DNA from: Glandiceps talaboti
Lineage: Eukaryota; Hemichordata; Enteropneusta; Spengelidae
Reading direction: 5' to 3'
DNA: 64,000 bases
Assembly (NCBI RefSeq): GCF_964340395.1
Contig: NC_135571.1
Coordinates: 9,074,953-9,138,952 of the forward strand
Both the position numbers and the translations under genes were made by a program. The notes beneath the pieces are model-generated. The model saw only the letters and a program-made list of their open reading frames with translations, had not been told where the DNA came from and ran no database searches. Below are positions 39,201-49,380 of this stretch, piece by piece; within the stretch, counting starts at the first letter, position 1, and every line of letters starts with the position of its first letter.

Positions 39201-39889
39201 ACACTGACTGGCCACCAATAGGGTAGAAACTAACTGTACACTGACTGGTCAATGATAGGGTAGAAACTAACTGTACACTGACTGGTCACTGATAGTGTAG
39301 AAACTAACTGTACACTGACTGGTCACTGATAGGGTAGAAACTAACTGTACACTGACTGGTCACTGATAGTGTAGAAACTAACTGTACACTGACTGGTCAC
39401 TGATAGGGTAGAAACTAACTGTACACTGACTGGTCAATGATAGGGTAGAAACTAACTGTACACTGACTGGTCAATGATAGGGTAGAAACTAACTGTACAC
39501 TGACTGGTCACTGATAGGATAGAAACTAACTGTACACTGACTGGTCACTGATAGGGTAGAAACTAACTGTACACTGACTGGTCAATGATAGGGTAGAAAC
39601 TAACTGTACACTGACTGGTCAATGATAGGGTAGAAACTAACTGTACACTGACTGGTCACTGATAGGTTAGAAACTAACTGTACACTGACTGGTCACTGAT
39701 AGGGTAGCAACTAACTGTGCACTGACTGGTCACGGATAGGGTAGAAACTAACTGTACACTGACTGGTCACTGATAGGGTAGAAACTAACTACACTGACTG
39801 GTCACTGATAGGGTAGAAACTAACTGTGCGCTGACTGGTCACCGATAGGGTAGAAACTAACTGTACACTGACTGGTCACCGATAGGGTA
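24248..39889 (+). repeat. Giant 37-bp minisatellite (~420 units)
   Basis: The unit is CTGATAGGGTAGAAACTAAC / TGTACACTGACTGGTCA. About 15.6 kb of head-to-tail copies lie within intron 6. Unit variants (CACTG, CAATG, CACCG, CACGG; TAGGG, TAGTG, TAGGA, TAGGT; TGTACAC, TGCACAC, or a 35-bp form lacking GT) are ordered into higher-order repeats. Positions 28955 and 31480 carry the same variants 2525 bases apart. The word GTAGCAAC recurs at 32947, 34904, 36937, 37712, 38966 and 39704. Stops fall in all frames, so it is not coding. There are no variable spacers, so it is not CRISPR. Assembly length should be treated with caution. Confidence 0.97.
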
Positions 39890-40434
39890 TGATATGATAT
39901 GATATGATATAACAAATTTATGTAGCGCCTGGTATCCATTTAAAATATTCACTGGCACTTTACAAAGTGTAACTTAAATATGCTCTCTCAAAAAAGTAGG
40001 TCTTTAGCCTAGATTTGAAAATTTCAGTACTTGATGCTGAACGAATATGACCTGGAAGATCATTCCACAAGGTAGCAGCGGCATATGAGAAAGAACCATC
40101 ACCATAGAATCTGAGTCTTGTTCGTGGAGTTTTAACAGAAACTTTGTCACTTGAGCAGAGAGATCTGGTCGGTTTATTAAGTTCGATGAGTGTAGTGAGG
40201 TAGTCAGGTGCAGTGCCGTTCAAAGCTTTGTAGGTAAGAAGTAAAATCTTGAATTTGATTCTATATATTACAGGGAGCCAGTGGAATTTCATCAGAATCG
40301 GAGAAATGTGTTCATGTTTCTTCACTTGTGCAATTAGCCACGCAGCAGAGTTTTGAGCTCTCCATAATAGATTAATGCTGGATGACGGTAGTCCAAATAA
40401 TAGGGCATTAGCGTAATCAAGCTTTGAGGAAAGA
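39890..40434 (-). mobile_element. LINE 3' fragment (CR1/L2-like RT tail)
   Basis: Read on the minus strand, an open frame from the right edge to about 39960 carries the characteristic C-terminal tail of non-LTR reverse transcriptases (HISPILMKFHWLPVIYRIKF, LTYKALNGTAPDYL, SYAAATLWNDLPGHIR, FKSRLKTYFF). The 3' end is a TATCA-type pentamer run (39890-39912), typical of CR1/L2-clade tails. The catalytic RT core is absent, so it is 5'-truncated. The array stops at GATAGGGTA on one side and resumes at GTAGAAACTAAC on the other, so the element landed within a repeat unit. Confidence 0.85.
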
Positions 40435-40470
40435 GTAGAAACTAACTGTACACTGACTGGTCAATGATAG
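40435..40470 (+). repeat. Last minisatellite unit beyond the LINE
   Basis: One 37-bp-type unit (GTAGAAACTAACTG .. GGTCAATGATAG) continues the array after the LINE. It ends exactly where the large duplicated segment starts. Confidence 0.9.
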
Positions 40471-41423
40471 TTGATTTGTTGTGTTCATCCATGTCACTGT
40501 ATTTATCATCAGTATTGCAGTTATTGTGTTGTAAATCCCTGATGAAGAAAACTTCAATGCAAAACCTGGTTGGAAGTTTACAGTCATTTTTATACTTTTA
40601 ACCTTGTCATGGAGCATTTTTCTCTAATTTGATGTCACAGAAAAAAGTAAAGAATCTGATGAAGTGAGTCCGTTGAGTGAATATGAACCAAGCCATATTG
40701 CCAAGGACACTCACAAGATGACCATTGTAAGTAGTAAAATATTTAACAAGGATCCAGTGACCCTTCATAAGATAAAAGAGTGTTTAGTTCTTATCAGACC
40801 AGTGGTATTATATATTGGGATGGTTATTGTAGATCTTAGTAAAACTTTACTGTATGATTTCCACTATAATTATATTCTGAAAAAATATAGTGATGCACAA
40901 TTATTATTTACAGATAGACAGTCTATGTTATCAGATTAAAACTGAAGATATATACAAAGATTTATGGGAAGATAATGCATTTTTGGTAATTCCGACTACA
41001 ATTCCGATTGCCCATTCTATGATACTACTAATAAGAAAGTGATTGGGAAATGTAAAAGATAAAGCAACTGGTATACCAATTATTCATATATAAAAGAAAA
41101 TAATTTGGGTTGTAAAACTGTTAAATGTATTAAAAAGAATGTTATAAAAAAAGAAATTGACCATTCAAATTATGTAGATATATTATTTGATAAAAAGCAG
41201 ATGCATCATACCATGAAAACAATTAGAAGTTATAAACATTAGCTAGGCAGCTAATTAACAAAGTGTCATTGAGTTGTTTGGATGATGAAAGATATTTACT
41301 GTCTGATGGCATAACATCAATGTCATATGGTCATTATAAAATAGAATAAAAATATAGAAATAATGTATTGGATTCTGGCAGGAGCAAACACTAGAAATTG
41401 AAATGCTATTCCAAAGTGTCAAT
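40471..41423 (+). repeat. Segmental duplication, copy 1 (left end)
   Basis: Nearly identical, with scattered single-base differences, to 63048-64000 at a constant offset of 22,577 bases. Contains exon 7. The homology continues to the right edge of the window, so the full length is unknown. Confidence 0.9.
40641..40726 (+). CDS. Exon 7: duplicated 86-bp exon
   Basis: The acceptor TTTGATGTCACAG and donor ATT/GTAAGT give phase 1 in, phase 0 out. It encodes residues 1061-1089 (KESDEVSPLSEYEPSHIAKD plus HKMTI), a polar stretch of no known family. An identical exon lies at 63218-63303. Joined to exon 6 it completes a Glu codon after AEG-like sequence, and it passes in frame to exon 8. Confidence 0.65.
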
Positions 41424-41798
41424 CTAAAATGGGTTCAAAGTGTGAAGGATAAAACTTTCCTATGTATAAAAAAATATATATATATGAGAAAGAATTCTGA
41501 AATGATATTTGGTATTTGGATTCTGGCTGGAGCAAACACTAGATATTGTAATATTGTTCCAGGTTGTTCCAGAGTGAGTTGAAAGTGTGCTCATCCGGTA
41601 TTCCCTTTTGTATTGGAAAAAAGGTGTCGCTTTAAAATGGATCCAAACTGTGTGCTCAGTCAGTCTGTAATTGAGATCATTTAAATAAATACAAGTTTAA
41701 TGTGCATGCTTGAATTCCTAGATAGATGTTGGTATTGGGATTCTAGCCATGTCAACACATTTTGTACAAGAAAAAAGTGTCACTTTAAAACAGGTTAA
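40727..41798 (+). other. Intron 7, left part; no gene
   Basis: AT-rich. Two related passages (GGATTCTGGCAGGAGCAAAC at about 41370 and GGATTCTGGCTGGAGCAAAC at about 41517) show a local duplication of about 150 bases. Ends at the TTAA target of the piggyBac element. Confidence 0.5.
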
Positions 41799-44273
41799 CC
41801 CTTTGCCGCCCGAGGGCGTCTTTATCCGTACGCTCGATCACTTCCCATAGAGACCGTATACGTATATATACATATTTATAAGGTCCCTAACCCTACATAA
41901 CCTTTGACACGTGAATTGGCACATTTTCTCTTATAGGGGGGTATGACCAATTCAATTAGCTAGGGATTGACGTCAGCTTTATAATGATATGTAATTTATC
42001 GGTGATCTACCGCCAAACATGGAAGCTTGAGCGGGTGTTTTGAACTTTGATGTAAATTTTCACCCCGGAACTTTTAAAATGGCGTCAGCTGACGACGAAC
42101 TTAGATCATGGAATAGAGTAGCAGAAATTTTTCTCTCACCATCAGATTCAGAGTCAGATTTTGAAGGTTTTACAGAGTCAGATATAGAGGATGACGTTCC
42201 TTTAGCCAGGCTACGATTACATAGGGATAGCGACGACGAAATAGGATCGGACTTAGAACTCGGAAATATAAACAATCAAGATAGTGACACGAACTCTGAC
42301 CTCGACAGTTCCAGTAGCGGAAATGACAGCGACGTTGAATGGTCTCGTGAATTTGATGAACAGGGTAACTTTGATTTCACTGAAACTCCTGAAATAAAGG
42401 AAGATTTGTCAGGTAAATCAGCTAGAGAAGTGTTCAAATGTTTATTCACCACAGAGTTGATTAGCGACATCGTAACCGAAACCAACCGTTACGCTAGTCA
42501 GAAACGTAGTGACCTTGAAAACAGAAGGTCTGAATGGGTTGATACAACTACCGATCAGTTCGAAGTATTTCTTGGGCTTACTCTCGCAATGGGGTTAGCT
42601 GATAAGAAAGGGTCATTTCGAGAATATTGGTCTCAAAACTGGTTAACTCAAACCCCAGCTTTCGGAAGACACATGCCCCGTCTACTGTATTGCCAGATAC
42701 TTCGTTATTTGCATTTTGTCAACAACGAAACATTAGTGACAGACCGGAATGACCCTATGTATGATCGGCTTGGTAAAATATGACCTGTAGTTGACAGGAT
42801 ATTGCTGAGATTTAGAGCTATGTATTCACCGGAGAGACAGCTAGCCTTGGATGAAAGTATGATTAAATTTAAAGGTCGGCTGGGATTCAAACAATACATC
42901 AAAAACAAACCTACTAAGTGGGGAATAAAGGTATTCAACCTTAGCAGAGTCAACTTCCGGGTATGTGTTGAACTTGAAAGTTTACCAAGGGAAAGAACTA
43001 CATGTTAGTGAGGGCTCTGTAACAGAAAGTGTAGTCATGAATCTAACCCGTCCATATTACAACAAAGGACACGAAGTGTACTGTGATAATACTAGTCCAG
43101 CACTGTTTACCAAGCTTCAAGGTAAAAAAATACTAGCTTGTGTTTCAAGGTAAAAAAATACTAACTTGTGGAACTGTTAGGCCAAACAGACAGGGACTAC
43201 CCACAGAAATGAAACCCACTAGCACAGTAGTTAAGCGTCTTACTCGTGGAGAGTTTGTACACTGGCAGAAAGGCAGACTAACTGCAACAGCTTGGAGAGA
43301 TTCTAGGGTAGTGAATACTCTAACTACCTTACCTATAAGTGATGACAGTACACCCATCATCAGAGCTGTCAAGGTCCGTGGCACATGGGAATGTCAGCTA
43401 GTTCAACTCCCAGTAGTTGTTGAAAGATACAACAAGTACATGGGGGGGGCGTTGATCTAGCTGACCAACGCCTGTCCACCTACAAACGGCATATGAAGGG
43501 GCTGACTTGGTACATGCAGATCTTTTGGTACATCTTAGAAGTATGCATTGTCAATGCTTACATTTTAAACAAGAAAGCCAACCCCAATAAGCCACCAACC
43601 CTTCATCAGTTCAGAGGGCAACTGTGTGAAGAGCTTATTGCTGGTCGCTCTTTTGTGAAGAGGCCGAGTAGGAAGAGCATTACTCAAAGTGAGGATGCCA
43701 GATTTAATCATAAATTGCAACATGCACCAGGAATTTTAGACACTTCATCGAAGTGCCAAGTACACAAACAGAGAAAAGACACCAAGTACATTTGTTCTGT
43801 GTGCAAAGTTAGGATGTGTCCTGTCCCATGCTTTCATCGTTATCACTACATGAAGGACTATTCTTATGATGATCCTGCTTGTGCTGGAAGGGAACTCGCT
43901 AGAAAAAGAAAAAAAACCTAGTCAGAATAGTCAGTCATATAAGGGGGATAAATAAAGACACTAGTGGTGAGTAAATTAGCTTTATTTAATTAAAAAATCA
44001 GTAAAGAATAGTAGGGACAGAGGTAAGCAGGTATGCCTAGAGCTGATAATTTGCATAAAATTTGCATAAAAGTAGCAAAATTCAAATATTGATACATTGT
44101 TATAAAATGTTGATGATTTGTAACATACTTACCATACACTGTCTAAACTAGTTACCATAGAAACAAAAATAGAGCAATTTAACATTTATCAAATGCATAT
44201 TGGCATTGTTTTTCTAAAAAAATCCAGGCACTAGGGGGTCTTATACCCTCTAAGCTGTACAGGAAGTAAAGGG
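41799..44273 (+). mobile_element. Complete but decayed piggyBac element, 2475 bp
   Basis: TTAA occurs directly outside both ends (41795-41798 and 44274-44277). The termini CCCTTT and AAAGGG are inverted repeats, and both match the short CCC-starting ends usual for piggyBac. It contains a transposase reading region on the + strand and an AATAAA at about 43951. Size and layout are those of a full-length element. It sits in intron 7, so excision would leave the gene intact. Confidence 0.9.
42079..43921 (+). pseudogene. piggyBac transposase, inactivated
   Basis: The ATG at 42079 opens an acidic N-terminus (MASADDELRSW, many Asp/Ser/Glu), followed by the piggyBac DDE core. LALDESMIKFKGRLGFKQY carries the first catalytic Asp, EVYCDNTSPALF the second, and a NKYMGG..DLADQRLSTYK segment the third. 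GTVRPNRQGLP and a C-terminal Cys/His zinc-binding module (CQVHKQ, YICSVCKVRMCPVPCFHRYH) are also present. The breaks are a TGA at 42781 in an otherwise continuous frame (probably a CGA Arg codon decayed by C-to-T), a one-base shift near 42943, a 28-bp tandem duplication at about 43121-43176, and a changed G-run at 43442-43449. It cannot make a full protein. Confidence 0.9.
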
Positions 44274-44277
44274 TTAA

Positions 44278-44768
44278 ACCCCATTCCAGCTTTTCCCCAT
44301 TGTTTCAACTGTGCTGTCACTTTCATTTAACCGACACTTTTTACACAGAAGTGTCTGCATACCAATTATCCATGAATGGAACTGTCTGCTAACACTTTAA
44401 AAATATGAATGTAAATCTATTTCTATAGCACTGTCCCCAACTTGGCAACTGTTACAATTGCAACCAACATGTACTATCCCCTAATACCGTGTTCTACCAC
44501 CTAATTCTGCACCTGTCATTCAGAAAGCAGGTTTCCACATAGATTTGCACATTGACATGACAATGCATATATGCACCCAGGTTAGTAAAAGACCTATGGG
44601 TGGTTAAAAAAATGAAATACTGTTCAAATTGGGACTGTACTTTGCCAGGTTAATGGATTTCACACTGAACTTTTGGGGAAAACATTGGATTATTTGGCTG
44701 AGATGTGCAGGATGAGTTTTTAGCACAACTGAACTGATACGGTTCAGTAGTGATATAGACATGGCAAA
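44278..44768. other. Intron 7; no gene seen
   Basis: Unique-looking AT-rich sequence after the piggyBac target site. Confidence 0.45.
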
Positions 44769-44770
44769 GT

Positions 44771-44820
<50 letters not shown>
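44769..44820. repeat. (GT)n microsatellite
   Basis: GT run with one TTT interruption at its start. The His/Thr frame on the minus strand is an artefact. Confidence 0.9.
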
Positions 44821-44821
<1 letters not shown>

Positions 44822-44823
<2 letters not shown>

Positions 44824-46130
44824 CAACTTAAAGTCAAAAACCGCCAGACCGATTGCCATGATATTTGGTGGGTGTATTCCCTTGGGTGTCTAGTTGTGAA
44901 ATTGTTCAAATCAAAATGATCTTACCACTGGTGTGTGATTTGGGTCAAAAAATGTAAACTCAAAAACTACTAAGCAGATTGGTCTGAAATTTGGTGGGAA
45001 CATTCTTAAAGGTGTTTAGATTAAGGATTGTTCACGACATGATGATTCCATCAGTGATATGCAAATTAGGGCAACAAATGTGTCCTTTTGGTTAAAAATC
45101 TTTAATTCCAAAACTGCTCAGGAAATTGGGCTGAAATGTAATTAGGATGCATTGGGGTGTATAGATTAAGAAATATTAAGCATATTATGATCTCATCAGT
45201 GATATGCAAATTAGGTGTAAAAATGTGAATTTTGGTCAAAAACTTGTATCTCAAAAAGCACTTTGTATATGAGACTGAAACTTGGTAAGAAGTGTTATCC
45301 TGCAGATTTTCGTCAAAAGATTTTGACACACAGGCCCTAGCAACCATTACCATGCCCTTAGCAACAACCAAATGTCAGTATATTTTGATTAAATAACATC
45401 ATCTGGTAGGCAAGTGAGCAAACATTCAAAAAATGTATGCAAATATCCCTATCAACCATGACCACGCCCATAGCAACAGTCAAACTGTGGTGTATTTCAC
45501 TAAGATAACAACAAGGATTCTTAGACAAGTGAACAAACATTCAAAAAGTGTATGTAAATTTGCCTGGCATAAAGACCACACCCATAGCAACAGCCAAATA
45601 ATCACATATATTGCAAAGATAACGGAATAGAAAGACAAATGAATAAACATTCAAAAAATGTATGCAAATATACCTAGCAACAAGACCATGCCCATAGCAA
45701 CAGCCAAATGATCACGTATGTTGCAAAGGTAACAGCAGGGATTCATAGATAAGTGAACAAACATTCAAAAAGTACTGAAGCAAATGTTCTCCAATTTACT
45801 ATGCTAAAAATATGTGGCATTGTCAGGCTGTAACTTAGCACTGATTAGTTTTTGGTGGGAATGGCTTGAATAATTAATGTTAATTTGCATAATTAATGAT
45901 TTTATAAATGGGGCTGTACATGCAGAACGGTTGCTCCAAATTCAATGAAACTTGCTACATCTATGTATCACACAAAGATACAAAAGCACCAAAGTTAACT
46001 TGTGTCAAGTTAATAAGGGCTAATTTGCATAATTGATGAAGTATGATAGTTCTTAATGAAATTTAGTGCTGTCAATCAATTGTTCATTTGCACAATTAAC
46101 GAACTTTAGCAATTTAGGGCCTATACCAAG
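44822..46130. repeat. Interspersed repeat with internal tandem modules
   Basis: Three modules of about 130-150 bases follow one another (AAACTCAAAAACTACTAAGC, ATTCCAAAACTGCTCAGGAA, TATCTCAAAAAGCACTTTG), with CATCAGTGATATGCAAATTA shared by the first two. From about 45330 a second set of about 125-base units repeats (CCCATAGCAACAGCCAAAT, GTGAACAAACATTCAAAAA, TGTATGCAAATAT), four times to about 45780. The tail (GCATAATTAATGATTTTATA ... ATGAAACTTGCTACA) recurs at 47217. The superfamily is unknown and there is no ORF of note. Confidence 0.6.
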
Positions 46131-47216
46131 AATGACTTTCTGTTAACAAACGTATGTTTATCGTTGCCATGAAGTTGCAGAGCAAATCATTTCCTCACAG
46201 TTCATCTATGTAACTGTTCTGAATCTCTAAGTGCAGTGTGACCTATAATAATTTGAATATGACCCATCGTATATAAAACGTATCAGCATATCCTGTGCCT
46301 CATGGCCATTTCCTGACGTGGACAGCTTGTCTGGGGGAGTTTCGAAACTAGGTGCTGTTATCATTTGTGTTTCTTTTGTATTCATTTTGTATATTTGTAT
46401 CATATGTTTCTTTGAAAGTGCAGCTTATTTTTGTTATCTGCTGAAATAAATTTCATTCATTCATCCATCTATCCATGTGATTGGTTACTTATTAACAGAC
46501 ACGTGAGATGTGAGAAGTTGTTAGAAAAGGGTTTGCATTGATATCACTGACGGCCATTATGGCGAAGCATCTTCCGTTCATGGGCGAAGCGATGATCAAA
46601 TAGACCATCGTCGTCGGCACGACAGTTTATACTGAAAATTGAAAAAATGAAAACTTCACTCAGAGAAATTCATACCACCTCGAAACCATTTCATTGTCAC
46701 TAAAACTGAAACTTGTTCTTTTTGAGCTTCGTTAATAGATGATTGAATGTGTTATGTGAATTGACTGTTCACTACATGCTCTGAGGTGAACATGGTTACA
46801 TGTAAGGCATCGTTCAAGAATAAACATATACTGAGTTCACAGTTCTCTTCAGTGACATAAAAGTTGTATCAAATGCTTTTGCAACTGTGTCAGTGTGTAG
46901 TGTAGTGTAGAGTTTTATGTACTGTGGTACAGTCCGACTCAGATAACCGCTGTCACAGAGATTCGTTTGGAGTTCGTTCTAGCTTGGAGCACATATTTCC
47001 AGAGAGAGAGATTACTGTAGAAAATCAAAAGCCCAGAAGATAACATTAAACCACTGTACAGAGTATTGTTGCATATTATAAATGTTTTCTTGTGACATTT
47101 TTGAAGTGCAAGCTGTGTATGTGTATACGGAAGAATGCCATGTGTAGTACATGTAAACATTTGTATTTCTGAAATACATGTAATGTGCATGCACACAAGG
47201 AAAAGACACTGTAATG
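46131..47216. other. Intron 7; no gene seen
   Basis: No coding signal. An AATAAA near 46442 and short frames are not enough for a gene call. Confidence 0.4.
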
Positions 47217-47310
47217 GGCATAATTAATGATTTTATAAATGAGGCTACACATGCAAAACGGCTGCACCAAATTCAATGAAACTTGCGGATCATACAAAGA
47301 TATATGGTAG
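47217..47310. repeat. Partial copy of the 45.9-kb repeat tail
   Basis: GCATAATTAATGATTTTATA, CATGCAAAACGGCTGC and AATTCAATGAAACTTGC match 45889-45965. The two may be the ends of one repeat split by 46.1-47.2 kb, or a separate fragment. Confidence 0.55.
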
Positions 47311-47442
47311 CAGTTCATCTCTAGTCTTTTACTGTAAATACTTGTGGCATTATCAGTACTATACTTATTGTCAGCTCAAATAGGAATACAAATCAAACCA
47401 AACTCCAAAATAAGTCTCATTATTGTATTTTTTTGGTAACAG

Positions 47443-47527
47443 GACAGAAGTATTGACTACAAGGAAAGAGAAGCATCACCAGGAAAGAAAAAGAAGAAAT
47501 GGTGGAAATTTTCTTGGAAGGAAAAAA
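47443..47527 (+). CDS. Exon 8: basic-aromatic tail exon
   Basis: The acceptor TTGTATTTTTTTGGTAACAG and donor AAAAAA/GTGAGA give phase 0 in, phase 1 out. It encodes residues 1090-1117 (DRSIDYKEREASPG then KKKKKWWKFSWKEK). The run of lysines with three Trp and a Phe resembles polybasic-aromatic membrane-binding or nuclear-targeting patches. If the donor is not used the frame stops seven codons on at TAA (47542-47544), a possible alternative end, though I see no good poly(A) signal near it. Exon 7 plus exon 8 is 171 bases (57 codons), so duplicating the pair keeps frame. Confidence 0.6.
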
Positions 47528-47544
47528 GTGAGAGGTTATATTAA

Positions 47545-48365
47545 CTGATGGTGGTGTTTCAAATGCAAATTTAGATAAGTCGGTGTTACTACTAAGACTA
47601 TTGCCTCATGGGAGTCAGCAAAAATGTTTATGCAGTGGTTGAATAATGAAAAGTCAGTGAAAATGTCATGAATATTCATTATTCACCTATTGCATAAACA
47701 TTGCTGCTGATACATGATGCAATGTGATCCACAGCTAAGATCCCCAAATGAGGGACAACTTCAACTTCATTTTTCTCTGAAATAGTCTGTAATGTAGGTG
47801 ATGTAAATTATTAAACCCTATGAAATGATTTTCCAGCAATTAAAGTTCATGAAAATGTCAGTATTTCAAAATCGTGATTCCCTTTAAGTTTGCAGTGCTG
47901 CAGTATTGCAAGATACACGTCATCGCCTAGACTGTCAACAGTTGTCTTGACTTTTTTGTAATTTTTTTTAATACTATTTTTGCTGCTGAAATTAATAGAA
48001 TTAAAACGTGATGTACGTTGGATGTTCGATAAGGTCAAGACGTCCCTCATTTATTTGCATAACAAAACAAACGTAGCATTTTTGCTTGCACAAGACTACA
48101 CTACATGCAATACAATGTTCATTGACATAAAAGCATGGATGAATCTCACTAATGAATGCACAGTTTATAGCCTTGGTAAAGAGTGTTCTGTTCACTTCAG
48201 GGATAAGGCTAGGACGATCCATTGATAGTAAAAATTCACTTCACATGCATGATTGCGTGTCCAAGTTGTTCAGTTGTCCACTATGATTATGTAAATATTA
48301 TGCTAATTTATCAATGGAATGGGTAACTCAGATGCCTAGTTAACTACTAGTGGGCACTTCCAGGT
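47545..48365. other. Intron 8 start; no gene seen
   Basis: No recognised coding or repeat signal. Frames at 47847-48225 on both strands have no domain. Confidence 0.4.
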
Positions 48366-48560
48366 TTGTACAGACGTCAGATTATATTTAGGGGTGGACC
48401 ATTTGATATCCTGGAAAGGGGGGGGGGGGGGGGCTTGGGAGATTTTGGGGGAAAAAAAGATGCCAAATGGGTTTGCTTAAAAAAAATATCTGGATATGAG
48501 TGGGTGATGGAAAAAAAAAGATGGACCACTGCTGCTAGAAAAAAAAATGTCTTGGCAGGG
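48366..48560 (+). repeat. G-run interspersed repeat, copy 1
   Basis: AGGGGTGGACCATTTGATAT, CCTGG, 16 G, GGCTTGGGAGATTTT and later A-runs match, in inverted orientation, 57300-57480. The dispersed family has a long internal homopolymer. Confidence 0.65.
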
Positions 48561-48634
48561 ACATGATGCACAGGTTCGAGTATACTGTTCAACCTGCTCG
48601 TACCTCTCCAACCAGGACACTTGTCAAATCATGA

Positions 48635-48947
48635 CAAACAGTTTCAAACACATGTCAGGGACCAGTCAGTTTTGTTAGCCTGTGGTACATATATATATTT
48701 GTTCTTGTCTTTGTTTCTTTCATAAATGGTTTAAATATTACTTCATGTAAGGGTTCAAACATAACTACATAAAATTATACATATAATACATACAGTTTCA
48801 AACATGTCAGGGACCAGTCAGTTTCGTTAGCCTGTGGTACATATATATATTTGTTCTTGTCTCTGTTTCTTTCATAAATGGTTTAAATATTACTTCATGT
48901 AAGGGTTCAAACATAACTATATATAAAATTATACATATAATGTATTA
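48635..48947. repeat. Two-copy tandem repeat, ~154-bp period
   Basis: CAGTTTCAAACACATGTCAG at about 48639 recurs at about 48792, followed in both by GGGACCAGTCAGTTT and TTCTTTCATAAATGG. The copies are very similar, so recent. Confidence 0.8.
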
Positions 48948-49380
48948 CCTAGCTACCACACTAGTTACAGAACATGCCATGTAAGTGTTTGGCTGTTTCA
49001 CAATCAGTGCTTCACTTATCTTACACTTTTGGGCAAAAGTGAACTTGAAGGTTTTGTAATGGTAATCTTCATACTATTGGATAGTTTATAAAAGAACTTA
49101 ATCTAAATTGTTCTAGTCTCTTCAGTATGAATTTGTCAAAAGGGATGATATACTTCCTATTTCAGACACTAAATGTATTGACACCACAACTCAAATTCAA
49201 GTTTCTATTGTACACTAGGTATGACCTCCTAAAGTGCTCTAACACATCATTAACATCATTAATGTTACAGGCCCATTTTTATAATATGGAAAACTTATTT
49301 AAAAAGTTATATTTACTTTAGCTTTTTGATGCTTGGCAATATATATCTCAGAGGCTATGAATAACCTAAAAATTGCCTAA
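48948..49380. other. Intron 8; no gene seen
   Basis: AT-rich, without recognisable features. Confidence 0.45.

Noticed and set aside
24248-39889. CRISPR-like array (37-bp direct repeats)
   Set aside because: The repeats are head to tail with no variable spacers, in intron-containing animal DNA with no cas genes. It is a minisatellite.
24248-39889. Telomere-like TAGGG in each unit
   Set aside because: The hexamer periodicity of telomeres is absent. TAGGG occurs once per 37 bases and is replaced by TAGTG or TAGGA in many units.
24248-39889. Protein-coding repeat
   Set aside because: 37 is not a multiple of 3 and TAG/TAA stops occur in all frames.
40471-40617. Minus-strand ORF shared by both duplication copies
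   Set aside because: It overlaps the intron and acceptor region of exon 7. Its presence in both copies follows from the duplication, not from coding constraint.
47528-47544. TAA at 47542 as the certain gene end
   Set aside because: A good GTGAGA donor precedes it, no poly(A) signal is close, and a phase-matching exon exists downstream. Kept only as an alternative.
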